Shown here: one piece after another, positions 34,406 through 45,824 of the stretch
How the letters are laid out: each line of letters opens with the position of its first letter
Position numbering within the stretch: the stretch's first letter is position 1
Origin: Maratus speciosus
Lineage: Eukaryota > Arthropoda > Arachnida > Araneae > Salticidae
Assembly: GCA_963932465.1 (NCBI GenBank)
Contig: OZ010800.1
Span: 34,102,852-34,166,851, forward strand
Reading direction: 5' to 3'
DNA: 64,000 bases
The notes under the pieces: model-generated
What the model saw: the letters and a program-made list of their open reading frames with translations, nothing else
Database searches by the model: none
Told to the model about the DNA's origin: nothing
Program-made: the position numbers and the translations under genes

Positions 34406-36140
34406 TAGTCAGACTTCGATATCTCGAACCTCCTTTTCTAGAAACCCTTGATATCTCGAAAAAAGAAATTTCCCTGCATTTCCATCAAAATTCTTGTGTA
34501 TTTTCTATAGTTATCTCGAAATATATTTTCCAAACCACTCTATATGTCGAAATTTTTTTCACAGAAATTAGTTTGACTTTTTACTTTTGGCTATTGTCAG
34601 CTGTAGAACCAGTTTGATCATGATGCTTGTTTCATATTTTTTTATCCCTTTGTTGATACAAAGAACGTAAAGGGTAAGAATAGAAGCCCTTTTGAAACCG
34701 AAAAAAGGGACAACATCGTTTTATGGAAACTTTGCTGTGAAAGTGCATCGGGTGATTCAGTTACCTGTGAAGAGTGGCTTTCAGAACTTCATTCTCTTTT
34801 TAAAAGATTATAAAGCAGATGATGTGTTTAACGCAAATGAAACTGTATTATTGTACTAGAGTTTTTCCAACAAAACGGCTGCATTTAAAGGTGAAGAAAT
34901 CCGACGTTGCAAACAGAGTAAACTTCGCGTAACTGTGCTTTTGGCAGCGAATCAAAGTGGTAAAGAAAAGCTTCCTCCTGTTATGATAGGACTATCTAAA
35001 AAGCAGAGGTGCTTTGCTAAATTTAAGTCATTTCTAATGCTATACAAGTCAAATATAAAGGCTTGGATGGCAAACGCAATTTTTGCTGATTGGCTCATAG
35101 GAATTGGTAAAAGAATGGCTAAAAGTAAAATACACATTCTCCTCTTCATAGACAATTGTAAAGCCCACTCTAATCTTCCAACGCTAAAAAATACCACTGT
35201 TAAATTTTTACCGCCAAACACGACTTCGAATTTCGACCAGATCAGGACAACCATTCAACCAGGAAGTAATCCGTAGCTTCAAAGTTGGGTATCAAGTCCA
35301 AATTGTGATAAACTTCTGAATAATATCGGTGAAGGTATTTCTAGCACACCTATCACCATCTTACAGTCAATGCAAATGGCTGACTATGCATGGAGAAATG
35401 TTACAGAAACAACAATAAGAAATTGTTTCATAAAGCAGGGTATTTAGAATATGTAACTTCCAGTGAAACAGAGAAAGTTGATTCCATTAATCAAGACCCT
35501 GAAGAAGAAGAACTGAATCCAGAACAGTGGGAATCGATACAATAATCGTGTCACACTGAGATTTCATTCGAAGAATACTTGAATGCAGACAATGAGCTTG
35601 AAACGTGCGGCACTATGACGGATGAGGAGATTGTTTCGAGCATTAATGCAGAAATTTCTGAGGAAGAAATTAAAGACCTACAAGATCATAAAGACCATGA
35701 AAAAATTACAGTGAATGAAGCCGAGAAGGCATTTGACCTGCTGCGGAGATTTCTTGAATCAAATGAAAATATTAGAACTGAAGCATTTGGTACATTGCTA
35801 TGTGAGAGAAAACTGTGCAATTGCAAAAATATTCTGCGAGACGGGTGACTTCAATTAAAAACTTTTTCTTCCGAAACAACTGAATGCATTTCTTAATGAG
35901 GAATTGGATATTATTTAATTAAAACAAGTTTGTGTGTAACACAATTCTGAAAATATTAAAACTTTGAGAACTGTAATTTGTTAATTATTAGTACATTAAG
36001 TGTACTTTTTGATGAATCGTAGCAAAAAGTGGTTTGTGGGGTTAGATTTTTAAATTTTGCCAAAACCTTGCTAACTCGAAACCTCTATATCTCGAATTTT
36101 TTGCTCTTCCCCATAGATTCGAGATATCGAGGTTGTACTG
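34406..36140 (+). mobile_element. pogo/Tigger-class DNA transposon, 1.7 kb, inactive
   Basis: Left end TAGTCAGACTTCGATATC and right end GATATCGAGGTTGTACTG form an imperfect inverted repeat, flanked by TA at 34404-34405 and 36141-36142. TA duplication and a CAGTACAACCTCGATATC-type TIR are characteristic of Tigger. The interior carries a broken DDE transposase on the plus strand. Confidence 0.85.
34680..35848 (+). pseudogene. Tigger-like DDE transposase, frameshifted
   Basis: The order is that of Tigger transposases. DDVFNANETVLLY lies at ~34820-34856, where the first catalytic Asp of the usual NADET is Asn (34837-34839), followed by an in-frame stop. Next is LLAANQSGKEKLPPVMIG and then the second Asp in LLFIDNCKAHSN near 35145. 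FLPPNTTS follows, then a frameshift and VIRSFKVGYQ. An acidic C-terminal domain with EEYLNADNEL, MTDEEIV and NEAEKAFDLLRRFLE ends at a stop at 35846-35848. The N-terminal DNA-binding domain is not readable. The enzyme cleaves and joins transposon DNA at TA sites in active relatives; this copy cannot. Confidence 0.85.
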
Positions 36141-36142
36141 TA

Positions 36143-36800
36143 TATAGTAAATGTGTTTTGTATTCCATAGTTTTAATTTAATTTTAATAAAATCAATAAT
36201 AAATAAACTTTTAAATAAAATAAGAAAAATAGTTATTCCTTTTTAATGTAATATGTAATTTGAGAAAAATTCATTCGTAAAAAAACTTTTTTTTTCATTT
36301 TAGATAAGGTTAAAAAAAGAGAGTTTTTTTAATTTTAGATGTATCACAGAAATCGGGTTTATATATTTAAAAAAAAGTTTATAGAAGACGAATAACTTTT
36401 ATGAGTGGATTCACAAATTAATATTGTTATATAATATGTTTATCACTGGTTATACTTGTGTGTATGAAATTTTCAGATTTACATTTCAAGATAATGATTT
36501 TGTATTGTTTAAATTAAACATTTGTATACTAGTTGGCGATTTTAGTCGTTTATTTTCTCACGGATTGAATTATTTTGTCCTGATTTGACAATTTTAATCT
36601 TTTTTCTCCTCACAGAGTGAAAACAATTTGTAGCTGAGTGCCGACTGGTGGTATAGATAGCGGTGAATGTCATTTGATGATTTCATCTCGTTGACTTTCG
36701 ATGTGACTTAATTAGATCATGTTTTTAAACTAAGTGATTCATTTAGTTTGAGAAGATTGGTGTTTGCTTTTAAAAGTAAAACTTTTTCATGTTGATTTAT
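36143..36800. other. Stretch without recognisable genes
   Basis: AT-rich sequence between the Tigger right end and the zinc-finger frame. The last 200 bp (36600-36800) are somewhat less AT-rich and could be a 5' leader for the following ORF; no core promoter was identified. Confidence 0.4.
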
Positions 36801-36801
36801 T

Positions 36802-38014
36802 ATGGATGTTGTCATACCTTTTGAAGAAGCCGCTCCATCGAAAAGTCCTGTAGCTGCGAAGAATATTTTTCGATGCGAGCCTGAAAAAAGACATTATTGA
36901 CTCCTTTCAACAGGATTCAACATATAAAGATTCATTCTGAAGAGACGTTCTTTACCTGTAATGTTGTCAAAAAGTTTTTGGGCGAAAATCAATTTTGCTT
37001 AGACATTTGAAGATACATTTTAATTTTGAGTCATCAGCAATTAAAAGGGATGAATACTCTCGAGTATCTGTGCCGGAGGAGAATTCATCTCAACGACCTA
37101 TGAATACTGACATGCCGCCTGATGAAGATGCATCTCCGAAGACTGTGACAACTGAAGATTGCAAGAATTCTTGCATGACCTACTACACGTTATAAAGATT
37201 TAAAAAACTCTTTCAACCTAGACCGACATGTGAAGATACATTTGAAAGAGAAGCTATTTATCAGTGATGTATGCCGAAAGACATTTGGACAGAAATACAA
37301 CATACAGAAATATTTGAAAACATATGGCACTAGTGAATACACATTTAAGAGTGATAAGTGAGAACAAGCTATTACACGAAATTATAACTTGAGGCATCAT
37401 ATAGGATACCATGAAAGTAGAACATTTCCCTGAGATCCATGAAATAAGGTGTTTCAACGGAAATTTAATCTTAGACAACATGTTCGCACCCAACACTCTC
37501 GTGCACCTCTTGTGAGTGTAAAACGAAAAATGTTTTATCTAACGAAAAATGTAAAAAGCGAAAGCAATCTGATGTACATAATGTGTTTAAAACAGTGATT
37601 TGGCATCTAGATAAATGTAAGGAAAGTGATTTAGAGATATTTAATAGACATTTACGAATTGCATTTCAAGAACACCCAGAGAGTGAAGTTCAAGAAAAGG
37701 GGCCCTTAAGTGGTATATGTAGAAAAAATAGCAGTTAAACATTAAACTGATAATGAAGAGAAGGAAGAAATTCAATCCTATTTTCTATGTTTGTGTATAA
37801 CTGAACTTACGGAAGATACTATCTTACAACATATTTAAGAAGGATTTGCAAAAATAACGAAAATCTATGAAGAATTCATACAAAGAGGTTCCGAGTAGAA
37901 ACTGAAAAAAATTCATCTTATAGAACTCAAGATTGCGAAGTATCATCCTCTCTCTGCAAGTTCATGTATAACTTTACCTAAGAAAGTGTATGATAAAAAA
38001 GCGATGTTGAATAT
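36802..38014 (+). pseudogene. C2H2 zinc-finger ORF, N-terminal part of a polymerase-B-type element protein (candidate)
   Basis: Starts with MDVVIPFEEAAPSKSP. Degenerate C2H2 fingers follow in shifting frames: FTCNVVKKFL, LLRHLKIHF, FNLDRHVKIHLKEK, SDVCRKTFGQKYNIQKYL and KFNLRQHVRTQHS, several with Cys or His lost. After a linker, EEIQSYFLCLCITELTEDTI and the segment LKIAKYHPLSASSCITLPKK, then AMLNI (ending near 38015), match my recollection of arthropod zinc-finger/DNA-polymerase-B proteins, where this block precedes the polymerase. It stops where element X copy 2 begins. The polymerase-like part on the opposite strand at 29050-30605 could be the same family. Many stops make it non-functional. 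Confidence 0.55.
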
Positions 38015-39392
38015 AAATAAATTGTCTACTGCGAGTATTACTCGTGTCAAAGAGTTGCGTAAAATAAATATATGAATTCGTAACTGTATTATTAAAAGAA
38101 ATCGTTGCTAAAAGAATAATAAGACATTGTAAAAACTATACTACATAGGGCTGGGTATAGCTACTGCTCGTATACTAGAAAAGTATAAATTGGTGTACTA
38201 TTAAAATTCAAAGAGATATGAAGCGTAAATAATAACAAATATTGCTATTATGGATAACTCTTTTTTTAATCTTACCTAAAATGTTTATGAAGAACTTAAT
38301 TCGGTACTGACAATAAAATTAGTGCATATTTAAACTCAATTTGGCATTTCATAAAACTAAATTCAGGGAATTAATAATTATTTTTTTACAGTGTACCTAA
38401 AAGAAAACCCTGTTTCGATGTTTAAATTTGGCATTGTGCTAAGCGCACTTTAAAAGGAGGTCGCAAAATTAAAAGCCGCTTTGGACCATGTCGCGTTTTT
38501 CCAGATAGGTTTTTAATTAACCTTTAAAGACACGAGAGGGGAATTGAGAGATCCACTCATGCAAACTACTCGCCAATCCCATAGTATTTATGTGATTAAT
38601 TATAATTAAATTAGTCTGTTTTTAACAATTTGACGTTTATTGCTTTAAAACTGCGACTGGGCATTGCAATACACAAATATATCATTAAAAAATTTACAAT
38701 TTTACATTAATAACCATAGGGGTGCATGGTGTATGCCACCCCTGTCATTATGCGTGCCCAAACCATGCATGAATTTAAGGGTTAATATCTCGGATAATGA
38801 CCGACGATTTTTTTTTTCGAAAATCATTATCAACAGTGCTTTTATACTTCTGTTACGATAGGAACCTCCAGCGCTCTTCAACACCTTTGCTGAATGTCAG
38901 CAAATGGAAAATTGTGTGTAACGGAAAATGCGATTTTCCCAAAGACTGTGCGACCTAGGGTAATCGCTATAATTTTCCTGCAAGATTTAAATTAACGTCT
39001 GCTACCTCTAATTTTTTTCGTAATTTATTTTCACTAGATTGTGAAATAGATGAGGGAAACATATTTTTGCACTACATTTTCGACGATATCCCTAAAAACA
39101 TAATAGCTAAAATTAAAAGAAACATATTTTTGAGTTCAGCGTTACGAAAGTTTTTACACGATATACAAAGAAAAAATTCATTTTTTCAAGTCATTTAATT
39201 TGTACCCGTACATATTTCCTAAATATATTTGTGAATATTTAGCAATCTATACATATGTGGGTTAGTACTTTTAGTACTTCCCCTAATTTGAACTTACACC
39301 TTCCATAGTTTTTGAATAAAATGGCTGTGACAGACACAGGAGTGATTTTATAATTGTTCTGTTTTTACTTTTTAAGTACGGAACATTAAAAC
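38015..39392 (+). mobile_element. Element X, truncated copy 2
   Basis: Shares long stretches with 10780-11296 and 13355-14125: GCGAGTATTACTCG, TTTGGCATTTCATAAA, AAAAGGAGGTCGCAAA, AATCCCATAGTATTTATG, TTGACGTTTATTGCTTT, GTAACGGAAAATGCGATTTT and TTTTTACTTTTTAAGTACGG. Both TTAA ends are missing. It lacks the 2.06-kb insertion and so provides the empty site for it. The small ORFs on both strands at 38664-38884 are incidental. Confidence 0.8.
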
Positions 39393-39394
39393 TG

Positions 39395-40436
39395 AAGATA
39401 GCAAGTGATTGGTGTGGTGCCTTTTGGCCTATAAACTGAACTTATGTTTTACAAAATACTTGAACGTGTTTCTTATTATATCCTTTATGAGAGCGAGATC
39501 AAACTTGGTAAGGCTGAATGCCCTGTTTTCATTCAGAGGATTCCTTTTATTGAACAAATCAACAATTTACAAATTAATGTGTCTGGTAGAACCTAGAAAG
39601 GGCTGTATTCTGTTTGTGCTGTTTAATGTCCTTGCGATGCTCCATAATCCTTACTGAAAACTTACGTTTTGTCATGCCGATGTAGACTCTTTCAGTGTTG
39701 TTAAAGAAAGTAATAGGGATTTCATATATACCAGCTTTTTGATCCATTGGGATCCTGTCGATCTTATCACTGAAGATGTCAATGAGGTAAGTGGGTGGAA
39801 TAGCGACCAACTTTATATTACATTTCTGTATGATCTTTTTTACATTTTCGAATATAGTGGGAATGTAGTGAAATTTCCTTTAGACAACAAGTTTATTATT
39901 ATCCTGCTGTAGGCTCGAAAGAGGGAGAGCGTTTTACTTCTGAATTAGCTTATCTATATGATTTGTAGGAAAACCATGATCAAAGGGTATTTTCTATATA
40001 AATTCGATTTCTTCATTTAATTGGTCATCTGATCAGATCATAAATGCTCTTTTAATGAATGACTGAAAGGCAGAAATTTTATATTGAAAAGGTACGTTTG
40101 CTGAAACAGGGATAACGGTGTTTTCTTTAACGGGTTTTCTATAAACTGAAAAGTTTTATCCAGAACTGCATCTATTAATCTGAGCATCTAAAATGGAAGT
40201 GAACCGTTTTCTTCGATTTCAATGGTGAATTTCATACTGTTACTTAATTTATTTATATCTTGAGGAAAAGCAGCTAAATCAGATAAACTGTAGTTCCATA
40301 GGACGAAAACATCATCAACATATCTTATCCAACGTTTCAAATTAAACGTACCAAAGATCTTATGTTGTAGAGGTCTTATGGCAAACTCTGCAAATAAACC
40401 GGAAAGTGGTGATCTCATCGGTGCACCATGCAACTG
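39395..40436 (-). pseudogene. Penelope-like retroelement: reverse transcriptase end and GIY-YIG endonuclease
   Basis: On the minus strand, 40433-40188 encodes the RT core HGAPMRSPLSGLFAEFAI and WIRYVDDVFVLW, with the catalytic YVDD at 40311-40322. A frameshifted thumb/linker follows. Then 39810-39574 encodes IDRIPMDQKAGIYEIP, VYIGMTKRKFSVRIMEHRKD and QNTALSRF, the GIY-YIG nuclease. Active relatives use the nuclease to prime reverse transcription at the target. Several stops separate the parts, and the RT N-terminus is replaced at 40437 by an inverted copy of the element's own 3' part. Confidence 0.9.
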
Positions 40437-41030
40437 TTTATGACTTGGCTAATGAAGTCTGCTATATTAACTTTGATGAGGCAAAAATTGTAGTTCCGTG
40501 CAAAAACCGAAAGTAATGGAAATTCCCGAAAAGTAAAATTAGTGAATCAGTTGAAATCATTGCACGTGGGGATAAACCTTGTAACGATAACTTATCCTAT
40601 AATATCCCAAAAATCTGCATAATATCATAAAATCATAATTCTATATCTAATTACAATTTTTCAGTTTACACTTGAATTATGTTGCCAAAAACTTGAATGA
40701 AAACTCAGTTGGTCAAAACGTGGTTTTGTCTCTCATGTGTATATGGCGGCACTTGTGGTTTCTTAAATCGACCTTTTGATTCATTTGATATCAGTTCATT
40801 AATAACTATTTTTTTTCACTGGATGTCAACACCTCAATTTTTTATTCAAATCAGTGGTCAAGTTTCGACTGATTATTTCTTGCACAGGAAGCTTTCGTCT
40901 CTGAACTTTGAGCCATTTTATCATCATATTTTCCTGAAGACGGCTGTAGAAACATCTCGAAACGTAGATTTTAACTGTTAGTTTATTAAAGTTCGTATTT
41001 TGTGCACCATTGAGCAAGATTATGTGTTTA
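40437..41030 (+). pseudogene. Inverted Penelope 3' end: endonuclease tail plus 3' flank
   Basis: The plus strand at 40465-40630 reads INFDEAKIVVPCKNRK then SKISESVEIIARGD and CNDNLSYNIPKIC, the C-terminal tail of a Penelope endonuclease (compare the tail at 7030-7226). It abuts the minus-strand RT head to head. The following flank contains a hammerhead-like motif at 40934-40962. ORFs at 40697 and 40826 are incidental. Confidence 0.75.
40934..40966 (+). ncRNA. Degenerate hammerhead-ribozyme-like motif in the Penelope flank
   Basis: CTGAAGA (fits CUGANGA) is followed by GGCTGTAGAAACATCT, which looks like a decayed stem II, and then CGAAACGT (the GAAA core). Penelope-like elements are known to carry hammerhead motifs in their terminal repeats. 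The stem has lost complementarity, so cleavage is unlikely. Confidence 0.45.
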
Positions 41031-41818
41031 TTTATTATATTTTATGGTGAAATTTTCCAATATGTGTCAATAAGAAAATAATTTTTTAAATTTTACTACA
41101 AAGGATTTTCTTAAAGTTCTGTGCATTCTTTTTCTAATAGCAAGAATATTAATAAATTTTTTTAAAATACCGGAACTGAATTTTATTAAAAATTACATGT
41201 TCGTAGACTTTATTAGTAATCCGAATACCTTAATATAGCAGCATTTTAAAACGAATGTATGGTGATATATTGTAGGTATATAACAGGAAAATAACCTACA
41301 GATAGTAAAAATTCTGAATAAAAGTTAAAACAGATGAGCATTTTAAAGATGAATAATTACAAAAAATTTGTTTTGAGTAAAATTCATTTCAAATGTAATA
41401 TGTATTACTTTTTTTGTTTTCCTTCGTTACTTTCATTTATATATTTTACTTTAAGGATCACGAAAACTTTAAAATAGATAGCAATAAATTAATATTTTGA
41501 CTACGTAAATATTATTAAATTAAAAATTTATTTGGTTGTTTTATGCTCATTTGAATTTTCACTGTCTCTTTCACAGAACGCAATTACAAAAATAATATTA
41601 TTGGAATTTATGGTAAAGTTAAAATATTATTGTATGTATAGCTGATTTTCGAGAGTTTCTTTTTAATTATTGAGAGCATTATAGAGTTAGTTTTTGCAGG
41701 CTTAGCGCGTGGTAAAAAAAGTAGCAGAAGTAAGGTTTTGCGGATATTTTCCTCAGAATGTTGAATTTTGAGTTTGTGAATTGTCCAGTTGAACATTAGT
41801 CATTACTCCTTGAATGAC
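41031..41818. other. Stretch without recognisable genes
   Basis: AT-rich. Nothing recognisable between the Penelope pair and the copia fragment. Confidence 0.55.
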
Positions 41819-42143
41819 TATTGAACATTAGTCAAGTATTGTTAAGTAAATTTAATATGCTGGAATGTAAACCTTGTGATATTCGCATTTCCCCTAAATC
41901 CACTCCATCTGATTTCAAAAATGGAAAACCATTTAATGGCCCATATCGTGAACTTGAAGGTTCTTTATTGTATTTAGCATATAGTTCCCACCCGATATTT
42001 TGTCACTGTTTTAGTCAAATGTAGGAAAATCCTACTGATGTTGCATGGATTGCACTAAAGGAAATTTTAAGATATTGAAAAGGAACTCGGTCCTTAAAAC
42101 TTGCGTACAAAAAGCAAAATTCTATTCATAAATTTTCCATGTA

Positions 42144-43767
42144 CAGTGAGCAAAAAAAGTATTTGCACACCAGGTAAATTTGTTATAGCATATGTATAAA
42201 TTAAAAAAATGCAACTAAGAATTAAAAATACCAACACTTTTACAAAACAAATAAACATATTTAATATCTGACTTAATAATTATATTTAAAATATGAAAAC
42301 ATAAAAAAGTAGCATTTGTACTGCCAAAAAAATATTTGCACACTAGCAATAAAAATAGAACTAGAGGAATTATTTATAAGTTAAAAACAGTGTTAACATT
42401 TAGTATGCATGCCCTTTGCTTCAATTACAGCTTGTAAACGTCTGGGTATTGAATCTATTAATTTGTGACATGTTTCACTGGTGATTTGTAGCCATTCTTC
42501 CCTAAGAGCTTGCTTAAGTTCTGATTTGTTAGAAATTTTCTTTTTCCTTATTTTCACATCCAAAATATGCCATCAATTTTCAATCGGATTGAGGTCTGGT
42601 GATTGTGGTGGCGTTTTCAATTGATATTTTACATTATAAAGCAACCATAACCTCGTAATATATGCAGTGTGTTTCGGATCGTTATTCTGTTGGAAATAAT
42701 ATGAATTAGGAATTCCTAATTTCAGAGCACTATTAGATAAATGATCTCGCAATATATTAATATATTGTTTAGCATTCATATTGCTTTCAATAAAGGTCAT
42801 TTCGCCAACTCCCTTAAAAGACATGCATCCCCAAATCATTGCATGACCACCGCCATGTTTTACAGTTGGTTTCAAGTTTTTAATTTGAAGACAAGTATTT
42901 GGCTTACGCCATAGTGTTTTCTTACCATCTGAGCCAAAAATATTGAACTTGCTTTCATCTTAAAAAATAGCAGTTTTCCAAAACTCTAGTGGTTTGCTTA
43001 CATAAGCTTTTGCAAATTCAAGTCTTTTCACCCTATTTGTTTCACTAATAAATGGTTTTTTTCGAGGGGATCTTCCTCGAATATTTGCATCATGAAGAAT
43101 ATTTCTAATTGATTGTGGTGTAACTATTGTTCCCGACGTTGAAGCGACATCAACAGCCAATTCTCGAGCACATAGAAAAGGGTTTTTTGAAGATTCTTTT
43201 ATGATGGCTCTCCTATGCCTAGTATTTAGCTTTATTGGACGCCCAGTTCGCGGCTTATTTATTGTCAATCCAGTTTCTTTTTTCTTCTTAATTACATAAC
43301 GAACACTAGAAAAGTTTAGAATCAATTTTTTACTTATTCCTCGGTAGCTTAATCCAGAATTGTGAAGAAATATAATCTTCTCACCGGTAGCAACAGACAG
43401 TTCACACGTTTTCGGCGCCATTAGAATAAAAACTCCCCAGAATCTCTGGTCCAGTTAATATATTACGTGACTTTAAAGTGCGGAGCTAATTTACTGCGGG
43501 ACTGATATGCTAAACATTTGCATAATGTTCACATTTAATGCCTTTTTTAAGAGTCAATGCTTCTTGTGCAAATACTTTTTAGATATGAGAAAATATTAAT
43601 TTATTTTTTAAAATGTGTAATATTACTGTTTAAGGAAATGTATACTTATTTTTATTTATTTTTCTTATTTAAATAAATGAATAATTAAGAGAATAGTATC
43701 AAATTTTAATTTCTATGGTTACTTATGCAAAAAATCGTCTGCGTGCAAATACTCTTTTTGCTCACTG
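42144..43767 (-). mobile_element. Tc1-like transposon inserted in the copia fragment
   Basis: Left end CAGTGAGCAAAAAAAGTATT and right end AATACTCTTTTTGCTCACTG are inverted repeats, flanked by TA at 42142-42143 and 43768-43769. Removing the element and one TA restores continuity of the copia frame. The 1.6-kb length is normal for Tc1. The transposase lies on the minus strand. Confidence 0.95.
42404..43421 (-). pseudogene. Tc1-family DD34E transposase, inactive
   Basis: The start MAPKTCELSVATGEK at 43421 leads into paired helix-turn-helix domains (LHNSGLSYRGISKKL) and the GRP-type linker (KPRTGRPIKL). At residue 154 a stop precedes the catalytic DESKFNIFGSDG. The frame continues from about 42960 to KHGGGHAMIWGCMSFKGVG. 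FQQNNDPKHTA follows, where the usual catalytic Asp (QQDNDPKH) is Asn at 42684-42686. The frame ends in PPQSPDLNPIEN with the catalytic Glu, then a stop. A tail to KGMHTKC stops near 42404. Total length fits the family (~340 residues). Three independent lesions make it dead. Confidence 0.9.
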
Positions 43768-44307
43768 TATATTGATACCGATTGGGGGACAAACAGATGA
43801 CCGTAAATCAGTATCAGGTTATATTTTGATGTTTTGTAACATGACTGTTCTGTGGTGTTGTAATAAACAGAAATAAATTGCATTATCGTCAACTGAAGCT
43901 GAAGTCATTGCTTTGACTAAAAGTTTGCAAGCCTTGTTATGGTTTTAAAATATTGCTTGTGAAATTGTAAATATGATCTTAGTTATTTTTTAAGACAATC
44001 AATCATATAAAAAATGTAGTACTAATGATAGAATTTATAGTAGAATGAAACACATCAATCTAAAACTAAAATTTGTTCGTAATGTTGTAAGAGAAAATAA
44101 TATCAAAATTGAATATATTCCTACAAGTATTCAAATTGCTGATTTGTTTACGAAGGTTTTCTCCAAAAGTTAAATTTTATGAACTGTTATGTCTATGCTG
44201 TTTGTACAAGTGAAGTTTAAAAATTGTCTCATACTATTCTTAATGTTCTTTTACTAAAAATTTATTTTATTTTTATTTTTCTGATGTAAAGCTAGATTAT
44301 GGGCGGG

Positions 44308-44581
44308 TGTTTGAATGTTGTAATCATAGCATTCCATTATTCTATTATTAATTCTAGTTTTCAATTTAATACAATTGTTTACAACTCTGATTGGTTATTT
44401 AAGCTAACTATATAGCTCTCTTTCAAGTTCGCTAACCTGTCTGTCATGGGCCTTTCAAAGTCTATAAATGCATGTTATTTCTCTATTTTATTTCTGTTGT
44501 TGTAGTTTTTGTAAATATGTAACACAATATACTCAATACGATCCAGCCTAGTCTTTTTATATCTTTATTTATTTTTCAACA
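44308..44581 (+). mobile_element. copia-type 3' LTR, copy 1
   Basis: Follows the purine-rich ATTATGGGCGGG and runs from TGTTTGAATG to TTCAACA, i.e. TG...CA with short inverted ends. Length 274 bp. It contains TCTATAAATGC, a TATA-like promoter candidate. No 5' LTR lies in the window. Confidence 0.75.
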
Positions 44582-45002
44582 ATATGTAGCGATGTTTTTT
44601 CGCTGAATCCTTTGTCCCTCTCCTTGTTTAGTCATGTTACTAATTTGGGCTCTATTCATGAAATTGGATCATGCAACAGAACACGCTGAGTACCATCAGT
44701 TTAATTTAGGCGACCTTCTAAAAAGGGATATTTATTAGTGTGACCTATTTATGCATTGCTGTTTAATGACGAATCCGAGTCAGCATGATAACGTGTTCAT
44801 ATAAACTGAAATTAATCATAACAAGTTCATTAACCCATTAACTGCCGAAACTTTATCATAGAATTCTTCAACATCTTTGCAGAGAAATGTTTGCCACCAC
44901 AAATTTTGAATGATAATCTTCGCTCCGTTTAATGATCGAAGTATCTGTTATTAATTAAGGTAATTTTTTTAATTTAAAAATAGTGGTAACTTGATAGATT
45001 AT

Positions 45003-45749
45003 TTAAGGGGTCAGGTAACCTTTGAACCAATAAAGTGCATGGAAAAGTGACCTCTGTAAGAATTGCAGTCACTCTTTAACTAATTAACTTTTAATTATAA
45101 AATTGAAAACACATGTTAGGAACGATTTATTTTATCAATTAAAGTTGTTAGAAAATGTATACAAATATTTTTTTAAATTCATTTTTAAAGTTAATACAAT
45201 TTTTACGAAAGAATTATTCTTGCATGCATTGCGTGCATGATTTTTCCCATTTGAATGGCTGAAAGAAGCCAAGATTTTTTTAATGAGTACAAATATAAGG
45301 TGTTTTCAAAATGACCTACAATGAAAAAATAAATCTTCTAGATCCCGAGAAAATAATTTTTTTTTAAGTAATTCGAAATATCACGTTCTTTTATACAAAA
45401 GTAGTCGTGAATTCTAAACTTCTTACTAGAGAATAAAAATAATAGGTCATTTTGCGCTTCAGTACGTTTAATACATCCACCAAAAATTCCGTAAAGTTCT
45501 AGGTAACCGTTTTTCAGAAATCGTGCGCGGAATGATCAAAATCCCTGTTTTGAGAAAATTGGCTTTAAAGATTGAATCACCCGTTGATCATATAGCAAAA
45601 GCTCAAAGTGTTTTAGACATAACTTCTCTTCTAATGCGAATTTTTGTAGAGGGTTTGCTTTTAAATGTTCCTAGAGAATCATATTTAATTATAAGCTATT
45701 TTAAAAAAATTCGATTTTTGGACGCTTCAAAGGTTACCTGACCCCTTAA
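45003..45749. mobile_element. 747-bp TTAA-flanked element with a verified empty site
   Basis: TTAA|GGGGTCAGGTAACCTTTGAA at the left and TTCAAAGGTTACCTGACCCC|TTAA at the right form a perfect 20-bp inverted repeat. In tandem copy 2 the same flanks join at a single TTAA (49551-49554). A 72-codon ORF at 45523 has no recognised family. The mobilising transposase is not here; piggyBac-type mobilisation is inferred from TTAA. Confidence 0.92.
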
Positions 45750-45824
45750 GCATACGGATTTATTTTTACAACTTGCGCCAACTCTACACCAATGGGTAAT
45801 AGTTTAATACATTGGTTCTACATA

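Larger units (their letters stand above)
41819..44180 (+). pseudogene. Ty1/copia pol fragment (RT C-terminus and RNase H) split by a Tc1 element
   Basis: Before the Tc1, 41840-42141 reads LLSKFNMLECKPCDI, YRELEGSLLYLAYSS, then after a stop NPTDVAWIALKEILRY, the end of copia reverse transcriptase. After the Tc1, 43770-44165 reads DTDWG, SVSGYILMFCN-like sequence, ALSSTEAEVIALTKSLQALL and IQIADLFTKV, the copia RNase H and polyprotein end. The Tc1 lies exactly between, replacing one TA. Point stops and small frameshifts are present, and everything upstream of the RT tail is missing. A second copy of the RNase H part is at 48310-48720. Confidence 0.85.

Noticed and set aside
34952..35254. 100-codon minus-strand ORF
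   Set aside because: Antisense shadow of the Tigger transposase frame on the plus strand.
44832..45002. TTAACCCATTAACTGCC as another TTAA element start
   Set aside because: Present in both tandem copies (also 49380) and no matching right end was found.
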